Source: Citrobacter sp. FP75 (GTDB lineage: Bacteria; Pseudomonadota; Gammaproteobacteria; Enterobacterales; Enterobacteriaceae). From it: a stretch of 64,000 nucleotides of DNA. This document shows positions 1-10,280 of the stretch, in pieces. The position numbers were made by a program, and so were the translations under genes. Location of the stretch: NCBI RefSeq assembly GCF_018342065.1, contig NZ_JAFDOE010000003.1, positions 372,001 to 436,000 on the forward strand. Direction: 5' to 3'. The notes below the pieces were generated by a model that saw only the letters and a list, made by a program, of their open reading frames with translations, did no database searches and had not been told where the DNA came from. Position 1 is the stretch's first letter. The number at the start of each line of letters is the position of its first letter.

Positions 1-698
1 CGTTCCCAAACTGGAAAACGCTGGAGCTACGCAACGTGGTTTTCCACTATCAGGATAATGCTTTCTCCGTGGGGCCGGTGAATCTGACGATTCATCGCGG
101 TGAGCTGATCTTCCTGATTGGCGGTAATGGTAGCGGGAAATCCACGCTGGCTATGTTGTTGACCGGTTTATACCAGCCGCAGTCTGGCGAGATTCTGCTC
201 GACGGCAAGGCGCTGGCTGTCGACAAGCCCGAAGACTATCGCAAGCTCTTCTCCGCCGTGTTTACCGACGTCTGGTTGTTCGACAAACTGTTGGGGCCGG
301 AAGGAAAATCGGCCAACCCGGAGCTGGTTGATAAGTGGCTGGGGCATCTGCAGATGGCGCACAAGCTGGAGCTGAACGACGGGCGGATCCTCAATCTTAA
401 ACTGTCGAAAGGGCAGAAAAAGCGCGTGGCGCTGCTGCTGGCGTTAGCCGAGGAGCGCGACATTATTTTGCTGGATGAATGGGCTGCCGATCAGGATCCG
501 CACTTCCGTCGCGAATTCTACCAGGTACTGTTGCCGCTGATGCAGGAGATGGGCAAAACTGTCTTCGCCATTAGTCACGACGATCACTACTTTATCCATG
601 CCGACAGGCTGCTCGAGATGCGCAGTGGTCAGCTCACCGAGCTGCTGGGCGATGAGCGCGACGCCGCCTCGCGTGATGCGGTGGCCCGCACCGCCTGA
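1..698 (+). CDS. yojI: YojI, ABC transporter/microcin J25 efflux, C-terminal part
   Basis: Partial gene: the frame is open from the first bases of the window, so only the nucleotide-binding part (about 232 residues) is visible. It shows a Walker A (GGNGSGKST), an LSKGQ-type signature (LSKGQKKRV), a Walker B ([13 protein letters not shown]) and an H-loop (AISHD). E. coli YojI is about 547 residues with an N-terminal six-helix membrane domain, which would lie upstream. It is an inner-membrane exporter known for microcin J25 efflux with TolC. The GTG at 36 is internal and is not the real start. Family assignment rests on close likeness to E. coli YojI and on its place beside mqo. Confidence 0.93.
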   Translation, partial: FPNWKTLELRNVVFHYQDNAFSVGPVNLTIHRGELIFLIGGNGSGKSTLAMLLTGLYQPQSGEILLDGKALAVDKPEDYRKLFSAVFTDVWLFDKLLGPEGKSANPELVDKWLGHLQMAHKLELNDGRILNLKLSKGQKKRVALLLALAEERDIILLDEWAADQDPHFRREFYQVLLPLMQEMGKTVFAISHDDHYFIHADRLLEMRSGQLTELLGDERDAASRDAVARTA

Positions 699-707
699 TC
701 TCTCTAT

Positions 708-735
708 GCCGCCGGTTTTTTATTCATCCGGCGGC
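708..735 (+). terminator. Terminator after yojI
   Basis: GCCGCCGG at 708-715 pairs with CCGGCGGC at 728-735 across a T-rich loop, ten bases after the yojI stop. The stem is a perfect 8 bp. The run of T lies in the loop and only a short T-rich stretch follows, so termination efficiency is uncertain. Confidence 0.6.
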
Positions 736-804
736 TTCGTTTATTGTCATTTACATAATTCGGCATCATGATTGATGATATTTCATATCATGGATTTATG
801 ATTA

Positions 805-2241
805 ATGTCCGTAATAAACAAAAATAGCGCCAGGCTACGTGATGAAGAACGCGCACGTCTAATCTGGTTACTGACCACAGATAAAGCCATTATTTCAACG
901 CTACTGGGCAAGCTTACCCTGGCTGAGCAATATGACGTCGGTACGCTGGCCGACGATATTGCTGAGGTAGGGGCGCTGGTGGCCCATTTGCCGCCCCCCG
1001 ATCTGGCCGATACCCTCGAAGCATTACCCTCCGAAGAACGTCACGCGCTGTGGCGCTTGATCCAAAGCGACAAGCGCGGCTATGTGCTGCTGGAAGCGTC
1101 AGAAAACGTCTGGGACGACCTGATCGACGAAATGTCCGACCGGGAGTTGCTCGACGCGCTGCAATACCTCGACATCGACGAGCAGATTTACGTGGTGCAG
1201 CATTTACCGCGTAATCTGACCGGCCGACTGCTGGCGACGTTACCGGCGGAGGAGCGCGCACGCGTGCGCCAGGTGATGCACTACGAGAAGAATCGCGTCG
1301 GTGCGATTATGGAGTTCGAAGTCATTACCGTGCGCCCGGACGTGACGCTGGAGGTGGTTCAGCGCTACCTGCGACGACTGGGTAAAATGCCGGAGAACAC
1401 CGATAAACTCTTCGTCACCGATCGCAATAAAGTCCTCGTTGGCGAGCTGACGTTAACCTGTATTCTGCTCAATGACGTGCAGCGCAAAGTCAGTGATGTG
1501 ATGGAAGACGATCCGCTCACCTTTGCCCCGGAAGATATCGCCGAGCACGCCGCACGTACCTTTGAACGTGACAACCTGGTCAGTGCGGCGGTGGTGGATC
1601 CAACAGGTAAGTTAATGGGACGATTAACCATCGATGAGATCGTCGATGTGGTGTATGAAGAAACCGATACCGATCTGCGCCGGATGGGGGGGTTAAGCGC
1701 CGGAGAAGATGTTTTTGCCCCGGTCACTAAAGCGGTAAAGACCCGTTGGGCATGGCTGGCCGTCAATCTCTGTACCGCGTTTATCGCGTCACGCGTAATC
1801 GACGGTTTTGAACACACGATTTCACAGCTGGTGGCGCTGGCGTCACTGATGCCCATCGTGGCGGGGATCGGCGGCAACACTGGCAATCAGACCATCACTA
1901 TGATCGTCCGCGCGCTGGCGCTGCAAAATATTCAGCCGGGAAACCTGACGTTCCTGATCCTGCGTGAAATGGGCGTAGCGTTGATTAACGGCCTTGTCTG
2001 GGGCGGGATTATGGGCGGTATCACCTGGTGGCTGTACGATGACATGGCGCTCGGCGGCGTGATGACCCTGGCGATGATGCTCAATCTGCTGATGGCGGCA
2101 GTGATGGGGGTCATCATTCCGATGACGATGGTTAAGCTCGGGCGCGATCCGGCGGTCGGCTCGAGCGTGATGATAACCGCCATCACTGACACCGGCGGGT
2201 TCTTTATTTTTCTCGGTCTGGCGACGCTGTTTTTGATGTAG
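805..2241 (+). CDS. mgtE: MgtE-family magnesium transporter
   Basis: 478 residues with the MgtE layout: an N-terminal helical-repeat domain (about 25-150), two CBS domains (about 165-290, including VMEDDPLTFAPEDIAEH) and a membrane domain (about 310-478). The membrane domain carries the conserved pore-region motif GGNTGNQ and a second conserved stretch, GRDPAVGSSVMITAITDTGG. MgtE proteins are Mg2+-gated Mg2+ channels of the inner membrane, closed by Mg2+ binding between the N and CBS domains. Start: ATG 805 with a weak GGA ten bases upstream. E. coli K-12 has no mgtE between yojI and mqo, so this is an accessory insertion. The last 38 bases overlap the convergent SulP gene. Confidence 0.9.
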   Translation: MSVINKNSARLRDEERARLIWLLTTDKAIISTLLGKLTLAEQYDVGTLADDIAEVGALVAHLPPPDLADTLEALPSEERHALWRLIQSDKRGYVLLEASENVWDDLIDEMSDRELLDALQYLDIDEQIYVVQHLPRNLTGRLLATLPAEERARVRQVMHYEKNRVGAIMEFEVITVRPDVTLEVVQRYLRRLGKMPENTDKLFVTDRNKVLVGELTLTCILLNDVQRKVSDVMEDDPLTFAPEDIAEHAARTFERDNLVSAAVVDPTGKLMGRLTIDEIVDVVYEETDTDLRRMGGLSAGEDVFAPVTKAVKTRWAWLAVNLCTAFIASRVIDGFEHTISQLVALASLMPIVAGIGGNTGNQTITMIVRALALQNIQPGNLTFLILREMGVALINGLVWGGIMGGITWWLYDDMALGGVMTLAMMLNLLMAAVMGVIIPMTMVKLGRDPAVGSSVMITAITDTGGFFIFLGLATLFLM

Positions 2242-3451
2242 TGGAGCGTTTGCCTTTGACGATGCGCGGCAGGATCAACATCGTCAACACCCCGACAACC
2301 ACGCCAATCGCCAGGTTGCCGGTCGACACCGTCGCGGCAACGGTCAGCAGCATCGCCAGCGTTTCGGTGACCGGCGCTTGTTTCAGCGTGGTGGGCTGAA
2401 TGCTGTGCCAGCTGAAGGTTTTCACCGCCACAATCACCATAATCCCTGCCAGTACCGACATGGGGATTTTCGCCATCACGTCGCTTAACGCGGTGACCAG
2501 CAACAGTAATACCAGCCCGGCGGCGAAGGTGGAGACGCGACTGCGCCCTTTGCCCATCTCAACGTTAACAATCGTCTGACCAATCATCGCGCACCCCGCA
2601 ATGCCGCCATACAACCCGGCCAGAATATTGGCTATCCCCAGCCCGGTACTTTCACGGTTTTTGTTAGAGGGCGTGACCGTCAGATCGTCAACCAGTCGGG
2701 CGGTGAGCAGCGACTCCATCAAACCGACAAAGGCAATGCTCAGCGCGCAGGGCCAGATAATCGACAACGTTTGCAGGTTGAGAGGCACTAACAGCTGTGT
2801 TAACCCCGGTAATCCACCGCTCATTGAACCTTCGTCGCCGACGCTCGGCAACAGCTGCCCGCTGGTCACGGTGAATACCGTCAGCAGCACGATGGCAATC
2901 AGCGGCGCAGGAATGCTTTTAATAAACCGCGGCACCCACAGCACAATCAGCAGCGTCAGGACAAACAGCCCCCAAATTAGCGGGCTTTTACTCCAGAAGT
3001 GCGGAACCTGAGCAAAGAAAATCAATATGCCCAGCGCGTTCACAAAGCCGGTCATCACGGCCCCAGGGATAAAACGCATCAGACGCGCCATTCCTAATAC
3101 GCCAAACAGGATTTGGATAACCCCGGCCAGCATGACCGCAGGAAGGATGTACTGCACGCCGTGCTGATGCACCATCGGACCAATCACCAGCGCAACCGAT
3201 CCGGCTGCGGCGGTAACCATGGCCGGACGACCGCCTAAAAAGGACATCGTCAGGCACAGGACAACGGAAGCAATCAGGCTGACTTTAGGGTCCACTCCGG
3301 CGATGACAGAAAAGGAGATCACTTCCGGGATCAGCGCCAGAGCCGTAACTACGCCGGCCAGCGTTTCGCGCATCAGCAGGCGGGGTTTACGTAGCACAAC
3401 GCCGACGGAATGCTCCGCTGCTGCGGTGGGGGATGAATGAGTTGCAGACAT
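2204..3451 (-). CDS. SulP/SLC26-family anion transporter without STAS domain
   Basis: 415 residues, almost all membrane-embedded, with SulP-type features: LIPEVISFSVIAGVDP near the N-terminus (transmembrane segment 1), GGRPAMVTAAAGSVALVIGP (segment 3 region) and a later GLGIANILAGLYGG stretch. SulP members move sulfate, bicarbonate or dicarboxylates across the inner membrane. Many are about 550 residues with a cytosolic STAS domain. This protein ends just after the last helices with a short charged tail, so it is STAS-less and the substrate cannot be named. It converges on mgtE and the two coding ends overlap by 38 bp. Confidence 0.85.
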   Translation of the reverse strand: MSATHSSPTAAAEHSVGVVLRKPRLLMRETLAGVVTALALIPEVISFSVIAGVDPKVSLIASVVLCLTMSFLGGRPAMVTAAAGSVALVIGPMVHQHGVQYILPAVMLAGVIQILFGVLGMARLMRFIPGAVMTGFVNALGILIFFAQVPHFWSKSPLIWGLFVLTLLIVLWVPRFIKSIPAPLIAIVLLTVFTVTSGQLLPSVGDEGSMSGGLPGLTQLLVPLNLQTLSIIWPCALSIAFVGLMESLLTARLVDDLTVTPSNKNRESTGLGIANILAGLYGGIAGCAMIGQTIVNVEMGKGRSRVSTFAAGLVLLLLVTALSDVMAKIPMSVLAGIMVIVAVKTFSWHSIQPTTLKQAPVTETLAMLLTVAATVSTGNLAIGVVVGVLTMLILPRIVKGKRSTTSKTASPDREK

Positions 3452-3727
3452 AGTTACTCTCAGGTCAGAAATGGCCTGATAACAGCAGACCGACAGGCAT
3501 CCGTGCGGTGAATAGCAAAGCGCAGAATAGTACCCGCCTGACGGGTGGGTTTCCAGTAATGATTGTCAATAACCGTATAAAGAATCAACTTATTAATAAC
3601 ATTTTTAAAATTTAAATATAATTTATAAACAATATTTAATTATTTTTACTTAAGTGTTACCGTGACACCGTTCGATTTTCACCTGCACTAAAAGCAAAAG
3701 CGATACTAAAAGTAAGGCATTAACATT

Positions 3728-5389
3728 ATGAAAAAAGTGACTGCCGTGCTCTTCACCATGGCCCTGGGGCTGAATGTTGTCTCTATGACGGCAAAAGCGA
3801 AAGCGGTGGAAGAGCAGGAAACGGATGTACTGTTGATTGGCGGCGGCATCATGAGCGCCACGTTAGGCACCTATTTACAGGAGCTGGAACCACAATGGTC
3901 AATGACCATGGTTGAGCGACTGGATGGCGTTGCCGAGGAGAGTTCAAACGGCTGGAACAACGCCGGCACCGGCCACTCCGCGCTGATGGAACTGAACTAC
4001 ACGCCTAAAAAAGCTGACGGTACCGTCAGCATTGAAAAGGCCGTCGAAATAAACGAAGCCTTCCAGATTTCCCGTCAGTTTTGGGCCTATCAGGTCAACA
4101 ACGACGTGATGCATGACCCGCGTTCATTTATCACTACCGTGCCACATATGAGCTTCGTCTGGGGTGATGAGAACGTCAACTTCCTGCGCGCACGTTATAA
4201 AGCCCTGCAGCAGAGCTCCCTGTTCCGTGGCATGCGCTATTCCGAAGATCACGCACAGATCAAAGAGTGGGCACCGCTGGTGATGGAGGGGCGCGATCCA
4301 AACCAGAAAGTGGCGGCTACGCGTACCGAGATTGGTACTGACGTCAACTACGGCGAAATTACGCGCCAGCTGATCGCATCGTTACAGAAAAAGCCCAATT
4401 TTGCGCTGCAACTCAGTACTGAAGTACGTGGTTTTAAACGCAATGCGGATAACAGCTGGACGGTCACGGTTGCCGACCTGAAAAACAACGAAGCGGAACA
4501 CGACATTAAGGCGAAGTTTGTCTTTATTGGTGCCGGTGGCGCAGCCCTGAAGCTGTTGCAGGAAACCGATATCCCGGAAGCGAAAGGCTACGCCGGATTC
4601 CCGGTTGGCGGGCAGTTCCTGGTCGCGGAAAACCCGGATGTGGTGAATCGCCATCTGGCGAAAGTCTACGGTCAGGCCTCCGTCGGTGCGCCGCCGATGT
4701 CCGTACCGCACATTGATACCCGTATTCTCGATGGCAAACGCGTGGTGCTGTTTGGGCCATTTGCGACATTCTCCACCAAGTTCCTGAAAAACGGTTCATT
4801 GTGGGATCTGCTGAGCTCGACCACCACCTCGAACTTTATGCCGATGGTCAACGTGGGTCTGGATAACTTCGATCTGGTGAAATACCTAGTAAGCCAGGTC
4901 ATGCTCAGTGACGACGACCGCTTTGCTGCGCTGCAGGAGTACTACCCGCAGGCGAAGAAAGAAGACTGGCGTTTGTGGCAGGCGGGCCAGCGCGTACAGA
5001 TCATCAAAAGTGATGAAGAGAAGGGCGGCGTGCTGCGCCTGGGCACCGAGGTGGTTAGCGATAAAGACGGTACGATTGCTGCGCTGCTGGGCGCGTCACC
5101 GGGTGCGTCAACCGCGGCACCGATCATGCTGCATCTGATGGAAAAAGTGTTTAAAGATAAAGTTGCCAGTCCGGAGTGGCAGGCGAAGTTGAAAACGATT
5201 ATTCCATCCTATGGCACGAAGCTGAATGGCAACGTTGAGGCCACGGAACAAGAGCTGCAGTACACCAGTGGCGTTCTGGGCCTAAAATACGACAAGCCGC
5301 GGGCGGCTGACGAAACACCTCAACCGCAGTTAAAACCTCAGGCTCAAGCGCAGCCAGAGCAGAAAGCGGTTGCGGATATCGCACTGTAA
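3728..5389 (+). CDS. mqo: Malate:quinone oxidoreductase
   Basis: 553 residues (E. coli Mqo 548). It oxidises malate to oxaloacetate and passes electrons to quinone, an FAD-dependent peripheral enzyme on the inner membrane. Seen: an FAD-binding Rossmann motif [13 protein letters not shown] at residues about 35-47, a second glycine-rich [13 protein letters not shown], and the Mqo signature around [18 protein letters not shown]. The N-terminus looks like a signal peptide, as in E. coli Mqo. The last 25 or so residues are a Pro/Gln-rich tail, probably variable. Upstream 3452-3727 is very AT-rich and should contain its promoter and that of the divergent SulP gene. Confidence 0.96.
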   Translation: MKKVTAVLFTMALGLNVVSMTAKAKAVEEQETDVLLIGGGIMSATLGTYLQELEPQWSMTMVERLDGVAEESSNGWNNAGTGHSALMELNYTPKKADGTVSIEKAVEINEAFQISRQFWAYQVNNDVMHDPRSFITTVPHMSFVWGDENVNFLRARYKALQQSSLFRGMRYSEDHAQIKEWAPLVMEGRDPNQKVAATRTEIGTDVNYGEITRQLIASLQKKPNFALQLSTEVRGFKRNADNSWTVTVADLKNNEAEHDIKAKFVFIGAGGAALKLLQETDIPEAKGYAGFPVGGQFLVAENPDVVNRHLAKVYGQASVGAPPMSVPHIDTRILDGKRVVLFGPFATFSTKFLKNGSLWDLLSSTTTSNFMPMVNVGLDNFDLVKYLVSQVMLSDDDRFAALQEYYPQAKKEDWRLWQAGQRVQIIKSDEEKGGVLRLGTEVVSDKDGTIAALLGASPGASTAAPIMLHLMEKVFKDKVASPEWQAKLKTIIPSYGTKLNGNVEATEQELQYTSGVLGLKYDKPRAADETPQPQLKPQAQAQPEQKAVADIAL

Positions 5390-5395
5390 ACAAAA

Positions 5396-5429
5396 TGCCT
5401 GATGGCGGCACAAATGCTGCCATCGGGCA
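5396..5429. terminator. Bidirectional terminator/REP-like hairpin between mqo and eco
   Basis: A 15-bp arm (5396-5410) pairs with 5415-5429 across a CAAA loop, 13 Watson-Crick pairs plus two G-T wobbles. The GATGGCGGCA core is REP-like. It sits between the convergent stops of mqo and eco. Confidence 0.7.
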
Positions 5430-5437
5430 TTCTTCAA

Positions 5438-5947
5438 TTAACGTACGACCGCGTTCTGTACGTTCTCGTCTGCTTTCCAGATACGGTATTTCACTTCTAC
5501 GTTTTCCGGGGTGTAGACCACAATCGGTAATTTACTGTTGTAACGCAGCATTCCGTCGTCACCCAGATGAGCGGTGATGAATTTCTTCTCTTTCTTACCG
5601 TCCGGGCAGGCCATCATGGTTGAAACCGGAGAAGTGACTTTGTCAAATACGTAGTAGTCATAACCCCAACCTTCCAGCGTTTTGCTGTCCAGCTCGCCGC
5701 CAAGGCGATGCTGGTTGCAGTCAACTTCCAGCGTTTGGCCGATCAGCAGTTCTACCTTTAGAGTAGATTCATCTTTCTCAGGGGTAAGCTGGATAACCTG
5801 GCGTTTCATCCCTTTTTCCGCTTTAGGATAAGGGGCGACTTTTTCCAGTGGCTGAGCGTTGGTATCACTGGTTGCTGCCCACGCAGAGGTGCTGGCAAAG
5901 GCAGCTAACAGGACGGCAGGGACGATGGTCTTCATCTTATTGTTCAC
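5438..5947 (-). CDS. eco: Ecotin, periplasmic serine protease inhibitor
   Basis: 169 residues as given, or 165 if the internal ATG at residue 5 is used (E. coli 162). A signal peptide ends near AFASTSAWA. The mature part keeps the ecotin hallmarks: the reactive loop [12 protein letters not shown] with the P1 Met, the paired cysteines (VDCN, ACPD) and [12 protein letters not shown]. Ecotin is a dimeric inhibitor of trypsin-fold proteases such as trypsin, chymotrypsin and elastase, acting in the periplasm. An AAAGGAAAT box suitably spaced before the GTG at 5947 favours the longer start. The ATG has no comparable site. Confidence 0.95.
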   Translation of the reverse strand: MNNKMKTIVPAVLLAAFASTSAWAATSDTNAQPLEKVAPYPKAEKGMKRQVIQLTPEKDESTLKVELLIGQTLEVDCNQHRLGGELDSKTLEGWGYDYYVFDKVTSPVSTMMACPDGKKEKKFITAHLGDDGMLRYNSKLPIVVYTPENVEVKYRIWKADENVQNAVVR

Positions 5948-6196
5948 AGTATTTCCTTTCTTCTGTCTTCTGAACGTGTTTGGGGCAGGTTAACATATTC
6001 ATGTCAGCTATTAATCTAAGTTTACTTATATTTTAAGTGTGTTAGTCAATGGTTTCAGCTTCATGTAGTGATATGTTCCAAGATTTATCTTATTTTTAAG
6101 ATTATTCTCTTTCGTGTGTGATCGTTATATAAGTGAATATATAACTCATTGAAATGTGAGCAAAATCGTGTTTTTTTCTCCCAACTCCACACTCTT

Positions 6197-6210
6197 TTGA
6201 TCCGGCAACA
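6197..6210 (+). promoter_or_regulatory. FNR-like site upstream of napF
   Basis: TTGAT-CCGG-CAACA matches the TTGATnnnnATCAA consensus well in the left half and imperfectly in the right half. Its centre (6203.5) is exactly 20 bp before the NarP site centre. The E. coli napF promoter has FNR near -64.5 and NarP near -44.5, the same 20-bp spacing. Confidence 0.75.
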
Positions 6211-6215
6211 GCATT

Positions 6216-6231
6216 TACCCCAATTGGGGTA
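6216..6231 (+). promoter_or_regulatory. NarP/NarL 7-2-7 operator of napF
   Basis: A perfect palindrome of two heptamers, TACCCCA-AT-TGGGGTA. If it is centred at -44.5 as in E. coli, transcription would start near 6268, and TATCTT at 6255-6260 falls in the right place for a -10 element. The likely activator, NarP, is encoded at the far end of the same cluster. Confidence 0.85.
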
Positions 6232-6350
6232 TGCACCTCTAACACATCCTGAAATATCTTACTGTTAAAAATAACTACTCATAAATAGTGCGGTTTTTGA
6301 TTGTCGTTCAACCCGCTCAGGGAGAGCGTCATTTATGGAAGGGCAATGTC

Positions 6351-6842
6351 ATGGTTGATTTATCCCGTCGAGGCATGTTGACAGGTAGCTGGCGTAACGC
6401 CGGCAACGGGATCCGTCCGCCGTGGAGTAAGGAAGAATCACATTTTCTGGCTCATTGCCTTCGTTGTGACGCCTGCGTCCAGGCGTGTGAAACAGACATC
6501 CTGCAGCGAGGCCAGGGTGGTTATCCGAGCGTAAATTTCAAACACGGCGAGTGCAGCTTTTGTTACGCCTGCGCGCAAGCCTGCCCCGAATCACTCTTTC
6601 TTCCGCGCCACACCAGGGCCTGGGATCTGAATTTTACGATCGGTGAACACTGCCTCGCAAATCAGTCTGTTGAGTGCCATCGCTGTCAGGATAGCTGTGA
6701 ACCCATGGCCATTGCCTTTCGCCCCACGCTGTCCGGTATTTATCAGCCACAGCTCGACAATCAAGCCTGTAACGGATGCGGTGCGTGCGTCGCCACTTGT
6801 CCGGTATCAGCCATTAATGCGGAGTACAACCATGGACACTAA
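6351..6842 (+). CDS. napF: NapF, ferredoxin-type protein
   Basis: 163 residues from ATG 6351, which has a GGAAGGG ribosome site (E. coli NapF 164). An in-frame upstream ATG near 6288 would add 21 unconserved residues and is rejected. Cytoplasmic iron-sulfur protein that helps mature NapA before Tat export. Seen: cysteine clusters CLRCDACVQAC, CSFCYACAQAC and CNGCGACVATC, each followed by CP or C as in ferredoxins, plus CHRCQDSC. First gene of the nap-ccm run; its end overlaps napD by 11 bases. Confidence 0.95.
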   Translation: MVDLSRRGMLTGSWRNAGNGIRPPWSKEESHFLAHCLRCDACVQACETDILQRGQGGYPSVNFKHGECSFCYACAQACPESLFLPRHTRAWDLNFTIGEHCLANQSVECHRCQDSCEPMAIAFRPTLSGIYQPQLDNQACNGCGACVATCPVSAINAEYNHGH

Positions 6843-7095
6843 CTGGCAGGTTTGCAGCCTGGTCGTTCAGGCCAAAAGTCAGCACATCAACGATATCGCC
6901 ACGCAGTTACGTTCGTTTCCAGGTTGCGAAGTTGCACTGAGTGATGTGGAGAGCGGACAACTGATCGTGGTGGTAGAAGCAGAGCACAGTGAAACGCTAA
7001 TGAAAACAATTGAGTCAGTGCGCAACGTTGTGGGCGTGCTGGCGGTGTCGCTGGTTTATCACCAGCAGGATGAGCAAGGTGAGGAAACACCATGA
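6832..7095 (+). CDS. napD: NapD, NapA-specific Tat chaperone
   Basis: 87 residues, same length as E. coli NapD. It binds the twin-arginine signal peptide of NapA and holds back export until the cofactor is inserted. The fold is a small ferredoxin-like alpha/beta protein; the conserved core [12 protein letters not shown]…FPGCEVA and [10 protein letters not shown] is present. Start chosen at ATG 6832, overlapping the napF end. The stop overlaps the napA start in ATGA, indicating translational coupling. Confidence 0.95.
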   Translation: MDTNWQVCSLVVQAKSQHINDIATQLRSFPGCEVALSDVESGQLIVVVEAEHSETLMKTIESVRNVVGVLAVSLVYHQQDEQGEETP

Positions 7096-9578
7096 AACTC
7101 AGTCGTCGTAGCTTTATGAAAGCTAACGCCGTTGCGGCCGCTGCGGCGGCTGCCGGGTTAAGCGTGCCGGGCGTTGCCCGCGCGGTAGTCGGTCAGCAAG
7201 AGGCCATCAAATGGGACAAAGCACCGTGCCGTTTTTGCGGTACCGGTTGTGGCGTATTAGTCGGTACCCAGCAAGGGCGTGTTGTGGCATGTCAGGGCGA
7301 TCCGGATGCGCCGGTTAACCGTGGCCTTAACTGCATTAAAGGTTATTTCCTGCCGAAAATCATGTACGGAAAAGACCGTTTAACGCAGCCGATGCTGCGC
7401 ATGAAAGATGGCAAATATCACAAAGAAGGCGAGTTCACCCCAATTAGCTGGGACCAGGCTTTTGATGTGATGGAAGAAAAATTCAAAACGTCACTGAAAG
7501 AGAAAGGACCCGATGCCATCGGCATGTTTGGTTCCGGCCAGTGGACCATCTGGGAAGGCTACGCCGCAGCGAAGCTGTTCAAAGCCGGTTTCCGTACTAA
7601 TAATATCGACCCGAATGCGCGTCACTGCATGGCGTCGGCGGTGGTGGGCTTTATGCGTACCTTCGGTATGGATGAGCCGATGGGCTGCTATGACGATATC
7701 GAGCATGCGGATGCTTTCGTGCTGTGGGGCGCGAATATGGCAGAGATGCACCCAATCCTGTGGTCGCGCATCACCAACCGCCGTCTGTCCGATCCCAACG
7801 TCAACGTCGCGGTGCTGTCTACCTTCCAGCATCGTAGCTTTGAGCTGGCAGATAACGGCATGGTCTTTACGCCGCAAAGCGATCTGGTGATCCTTAACTA
7901 CATCGCCAACTACATTATTCAAAACAATGCGATAAACCAGGATTTCTTCAGCAAGCACGTCAATCTGCGCAAAGGCGCGACGGACATTGGCTACGGCTTA
8001 CGCCCAACGCATCCGCTGGAAAAAGCAGCGAAAAACCCAGGTTCCGATGCTTCTGAGCCGATTAGCTTCGAAGAATACAAAGCGTTTGTCGCGGAATATA
8101 CGCTGGATAAAACCGCCGAAATGACCGGCGTACCGAAAGATCAGCTGGAACAGCTGGCGCAGCTGTATGCCGATCCGAAGAAGAAAGTCATCTCCTACTG
8201 GACGATGGGCTTCAACCAACATACCCGCGGCGTGTGGGCCAACAACCTGGTCTATAACCTGCACCTGCTGACCGGCAAAATCTCTCAGCCAGGCTGTGGA
8301 CCGTTCTCTCTGACCGGTCAGCCATCCGCTTGTGGTACTGCGCGTGAAGTTGGTACGTTCTCACACCGTCTGCCTGCGGACATGGTGGTAACGAACGAAA
8401 AACACCGCGATATCTGCGAGAAGCACTGGAATATTCCGGCGGGGACCATTCCGGCTAAAGTCGGCCTGCACGCCGTGGCGCAGGACCGTGCGCTGAAAGA
8501 TGGCAAGCTCAATGTCTACTGGGCGATGTGTACCAACAACATGCAGGCCGGTCCGAACATTAACGAAGAGCGTATGCCGGGCTGGCGCGATCCGCGCAAC
8601 TTCATCATCGTCTCCGATCCGTACCCGACGATCAGCGCCCTGTCGGCCGATCTGATCCTGCCGACCTCAATGTGGGTAGAGAAAGAAGGCGCCTACGGTA
8701 ACGCGGAACGCCGTACACAGTTCTGGCGTCAGCAGATTAAAGCGCCGGGCGAATCAAAATCGGATCTGTGGCAGTTGGTGCAGTTCTCCCGTCGTTTCAA
8801 AACCGAGGAAGTGTGGCCGGAAGAGCTGCTGGCACAGAAACCGGAACTGCGTGGCAAAACGCTGTATGACGTCCTGTTTGCCACGCCAGCAGTGACCAAA
8901 TTCCCAGTGGCTGAACTGGCTGAAGATCAGCTGAACGATGAATCCCGCGAGCTGGGTTTCTATCTGCAAAAAGGGCTGTTCGAAGAGTACGCCTGGTTTG
9001 GCCGCGGTCACGGGCACGACCTTGCGCCATTCGACGATTACCACAAAGCGCGCGGTTTACGCTGGCCGGTGGTCGACGGTAAAGAGACCCAGTGGCGCTA
9101 CAGCGAAGGCAACGATCCTTACGTGAAAGCGGGTGAAAGCTACAAGTTCTACGGTAAGCCAGACGGTAAAGCGGTCATCTTCGCGCTGCCATTTGAACCT
9201 GCCGCCGAAGCGCCAGATAAAGAATACGACCTGTGGCTGTCTACCGGACGTGTGCTGGAGCACTGGCATACCGGCAGCATGACGCGCCGCGTGCCTGAAC
9301 TGCACCGCGCCTTCCCGGAAGCGGTACTGTTTATCCATCCGCTGGATGCAAAAGCGCGCGATCTGCGTCGTGGAGACAAGGTGAAAGTGGTTTCCCGCCG
9401 TGGCGAAGTGATTTCGATTGTTGAAACGCGCGGTCGTAACCGTCCGCCGCAGGGGCTGGTGTATATGCCGTTCTTCGACGCTGCACAGCTGGTGAACAAC
9501 CTGACGCTGGATGCGACGGATCCGCTCTCTAAAGAGACGGATTTCAAGAAGTGCGCCGTGAAGCTGGCGAAGGTGTAA
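7092..9578 (+). CDS. napA: Periplasmic nitrate reductase catalytic subunit NapA
   Basis: 828 residues, as in E. coli. Reduces nitrate to nitrite in the periplasm using bis-MGD molybdenum and one [4Fe-4S] cluster. Seen: a Tat signal (SRRSFMK followed by an Ala-rich core ending in ARA), the cluster motif CRFCGTGC with a later Cys in GLNCIKG, and the Mo-ligand Cys at about residue 179 in NARHCMAS. The C-terminal molybdopterin dinucleotide-binding domain contains [18 protein letters not shown]. Starts in ATGA overlap with napD and receives electrons from NapB/NapC encoded downstream. Confidence 0.98.
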   Translation: MKLSRRSFMKANAVAAAAAAAGLSVPGVARAVVGQQEAIKWDKAPCRFCGTGCGVLVGTQQGRVVACQGDPDAPVNRGLNCIKGYFLPKIMYGKDRLTQPMLRMKDGKYHKEGEFTPISWDQAFDVMEEKFKTSLKEKGPDAIGMFGSGQWTIWEGYAAAKLFKAGFRTNNIDPNARHCMASAVVGFMRTFGMDEPMGCYDDIEHADAFVLWGANMAEMHPILWSRITNRRLSDPNVNVAVLSTFQHRSFELADNGMVFTPQSDLVILNYIANYIIQNNAINQDFFSKHVNLRKGATDIGYGLRPTHPLEKAAKNPGSDASEPISFEEYKAFVAEYTLDKTAEMTGVPKDQLEQLAQLYADPKKKVISYWTMGFNQHTRGVWANNLVYNLHLLTGKISQPGCGPFSLTGQPSACGTAREVGTFSHRLPADMVVTNEKHRDICEKHWNIPAGTIPAKVGLHAVAQDRALKDGKLNVYWAMCTNNMQAGPNINEERMPGWRDPRNFIIVSDPYPTISALSADLILPTSMWVEKEGAYGNAERRTQFWRQQIKAPGESKSDLWQLVQFSRRFKTEEVWPEELLAQKPELRGKTLYDVLFATPAVTKFPVAELAEDQLNDESRELGFYLQKGLFEEYAWFGRGHGHDLAPFDDYHKARGLRWPVVDGKETQWRYSEGNDPYVKAGESYKFYGKPDGKAVIFALPFEPAAEAPDKEYDLWLSTGRVLEHWHTGSMTRRVPELHRAFPEAVLFIHPLDAKARDLRRGDKVKVVSRRGEVISIVETRGRNRPPQGLVYMPFFDAAQLVNNLTLDATDPLSKETDFKKCAVKLAKV

Positions 9579-9584
9579 CGCGTT

Positions 9585-10280
9585 ATGTCCCGGTCAGCAA
9601 AACCCCAAAATGGCCGCCGCCGCTTTCTGCGCGATATGGTTCGCGCGGCGGGCGGGCTGGCTGCCGTTGGCGTGGCGCTGGGGTTGCAACAGCAAACCGC
9701 ACGTGCAACCGGCGTGCGGTTGCGCCCGCCAGGGGCATTGAGTGAGGACGCATTTGCCAGCGCCTGCGTGCGTTGTGGACAGTGCGTTCAGGCTTGCCCG
9801 TATGACACGCTGAAACTGGCGACGCTGGCCTCCGGGCTGGCGGCCGGTACGCCGTATTTTGTCGCTCGCGATATTCCCTGCGAGATGTGTGAGGACATTC
9901 CGTGCGCCAAAGTCTGCCCCAGCGGTGCGTTGGACAGGGAAATTGCATCCATAGACGATTCACGCATGGGGCTGGCAGTACTGCTGGATCACGAGAACTG
10001 CCTCAACTATCAGGGGCTACGCTGCGACGTCTGCTATCGCGAGTGCCCGAAGATAGATGAGGCTATCACCCTGGAACTGGACCGCAACATGCGTACCGGC
10101 AAGCACGCGCGGTTCATTCCGACCGTGCACAGCGATGCCTGTACCGGTTGTGGGAAATGCGAAAAAGTCTGTGTACTGGAACAACCGGCGATAAAAGTGC
10201 TGCCGTTGTCGCTGGCAAAAGGGGAGTTGGGACACCATTACCGCTTCGGTTGGCTGGAGGGGAACAATGGCAAATCGTAA
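9585..10280 (+). CDS. napG: NapG, ferredoxin-type quinol dehydrogenase component
   Basis: 231 residues (E. coli 231). A Tat signal ([15 protein letters not shown]) leads a domain with four ferredoxin-type motifs: [35 protein letters not shown] and [11 protein letters not shown]. With NapH it forms a quinol-oxidising branch that feeds electrons to NapA. Its stop lies inside the napH start region (14-base overlap). Confidence 0.96.
   Translation: MSRSAKPQNGRRRFLRDMVRAAGGLAAVGVALGLQQQTARATGVRLRPPGALSEDAFASACVRCGQCVQACPYDTLKLATLASGLAAGTPYFVARDIPCEMCEDIPCAKVCPSGALDREIASIDDSRMGLAVLLDHENCLNYQGLRCDVCYRECPKIDEAITLELDRNMRTGKHARFIPTVHSDACTGCGKCEKVCVLEQPAIKVLPLSLAKGELGHHYRFGWLEGNNGKS

Larger units (their letters stand above)
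5948..6350. promoter_or_regulatory. eco–napF intergenic regulatory region
   Basis: 403 bases of AT-rich DNA between divergent eco and napF. The eco side (about 5950-6180) holds T/A-rich tracts with no recognised site. The napF side holds an FNR-like site, a NarP/NarL 7-2-7 site and a -10-like TATCTT at 6255-6260. No further gene is seen. Confidence 0.7.

Noticed and set aside
6288..6350. Longer napF start at 6288
   Set aside because: The extra 21 residues are not like other NapF proteins and begin close to the predicted transcription start; ATG 6351 has a better ribosome site and gives the usual length.
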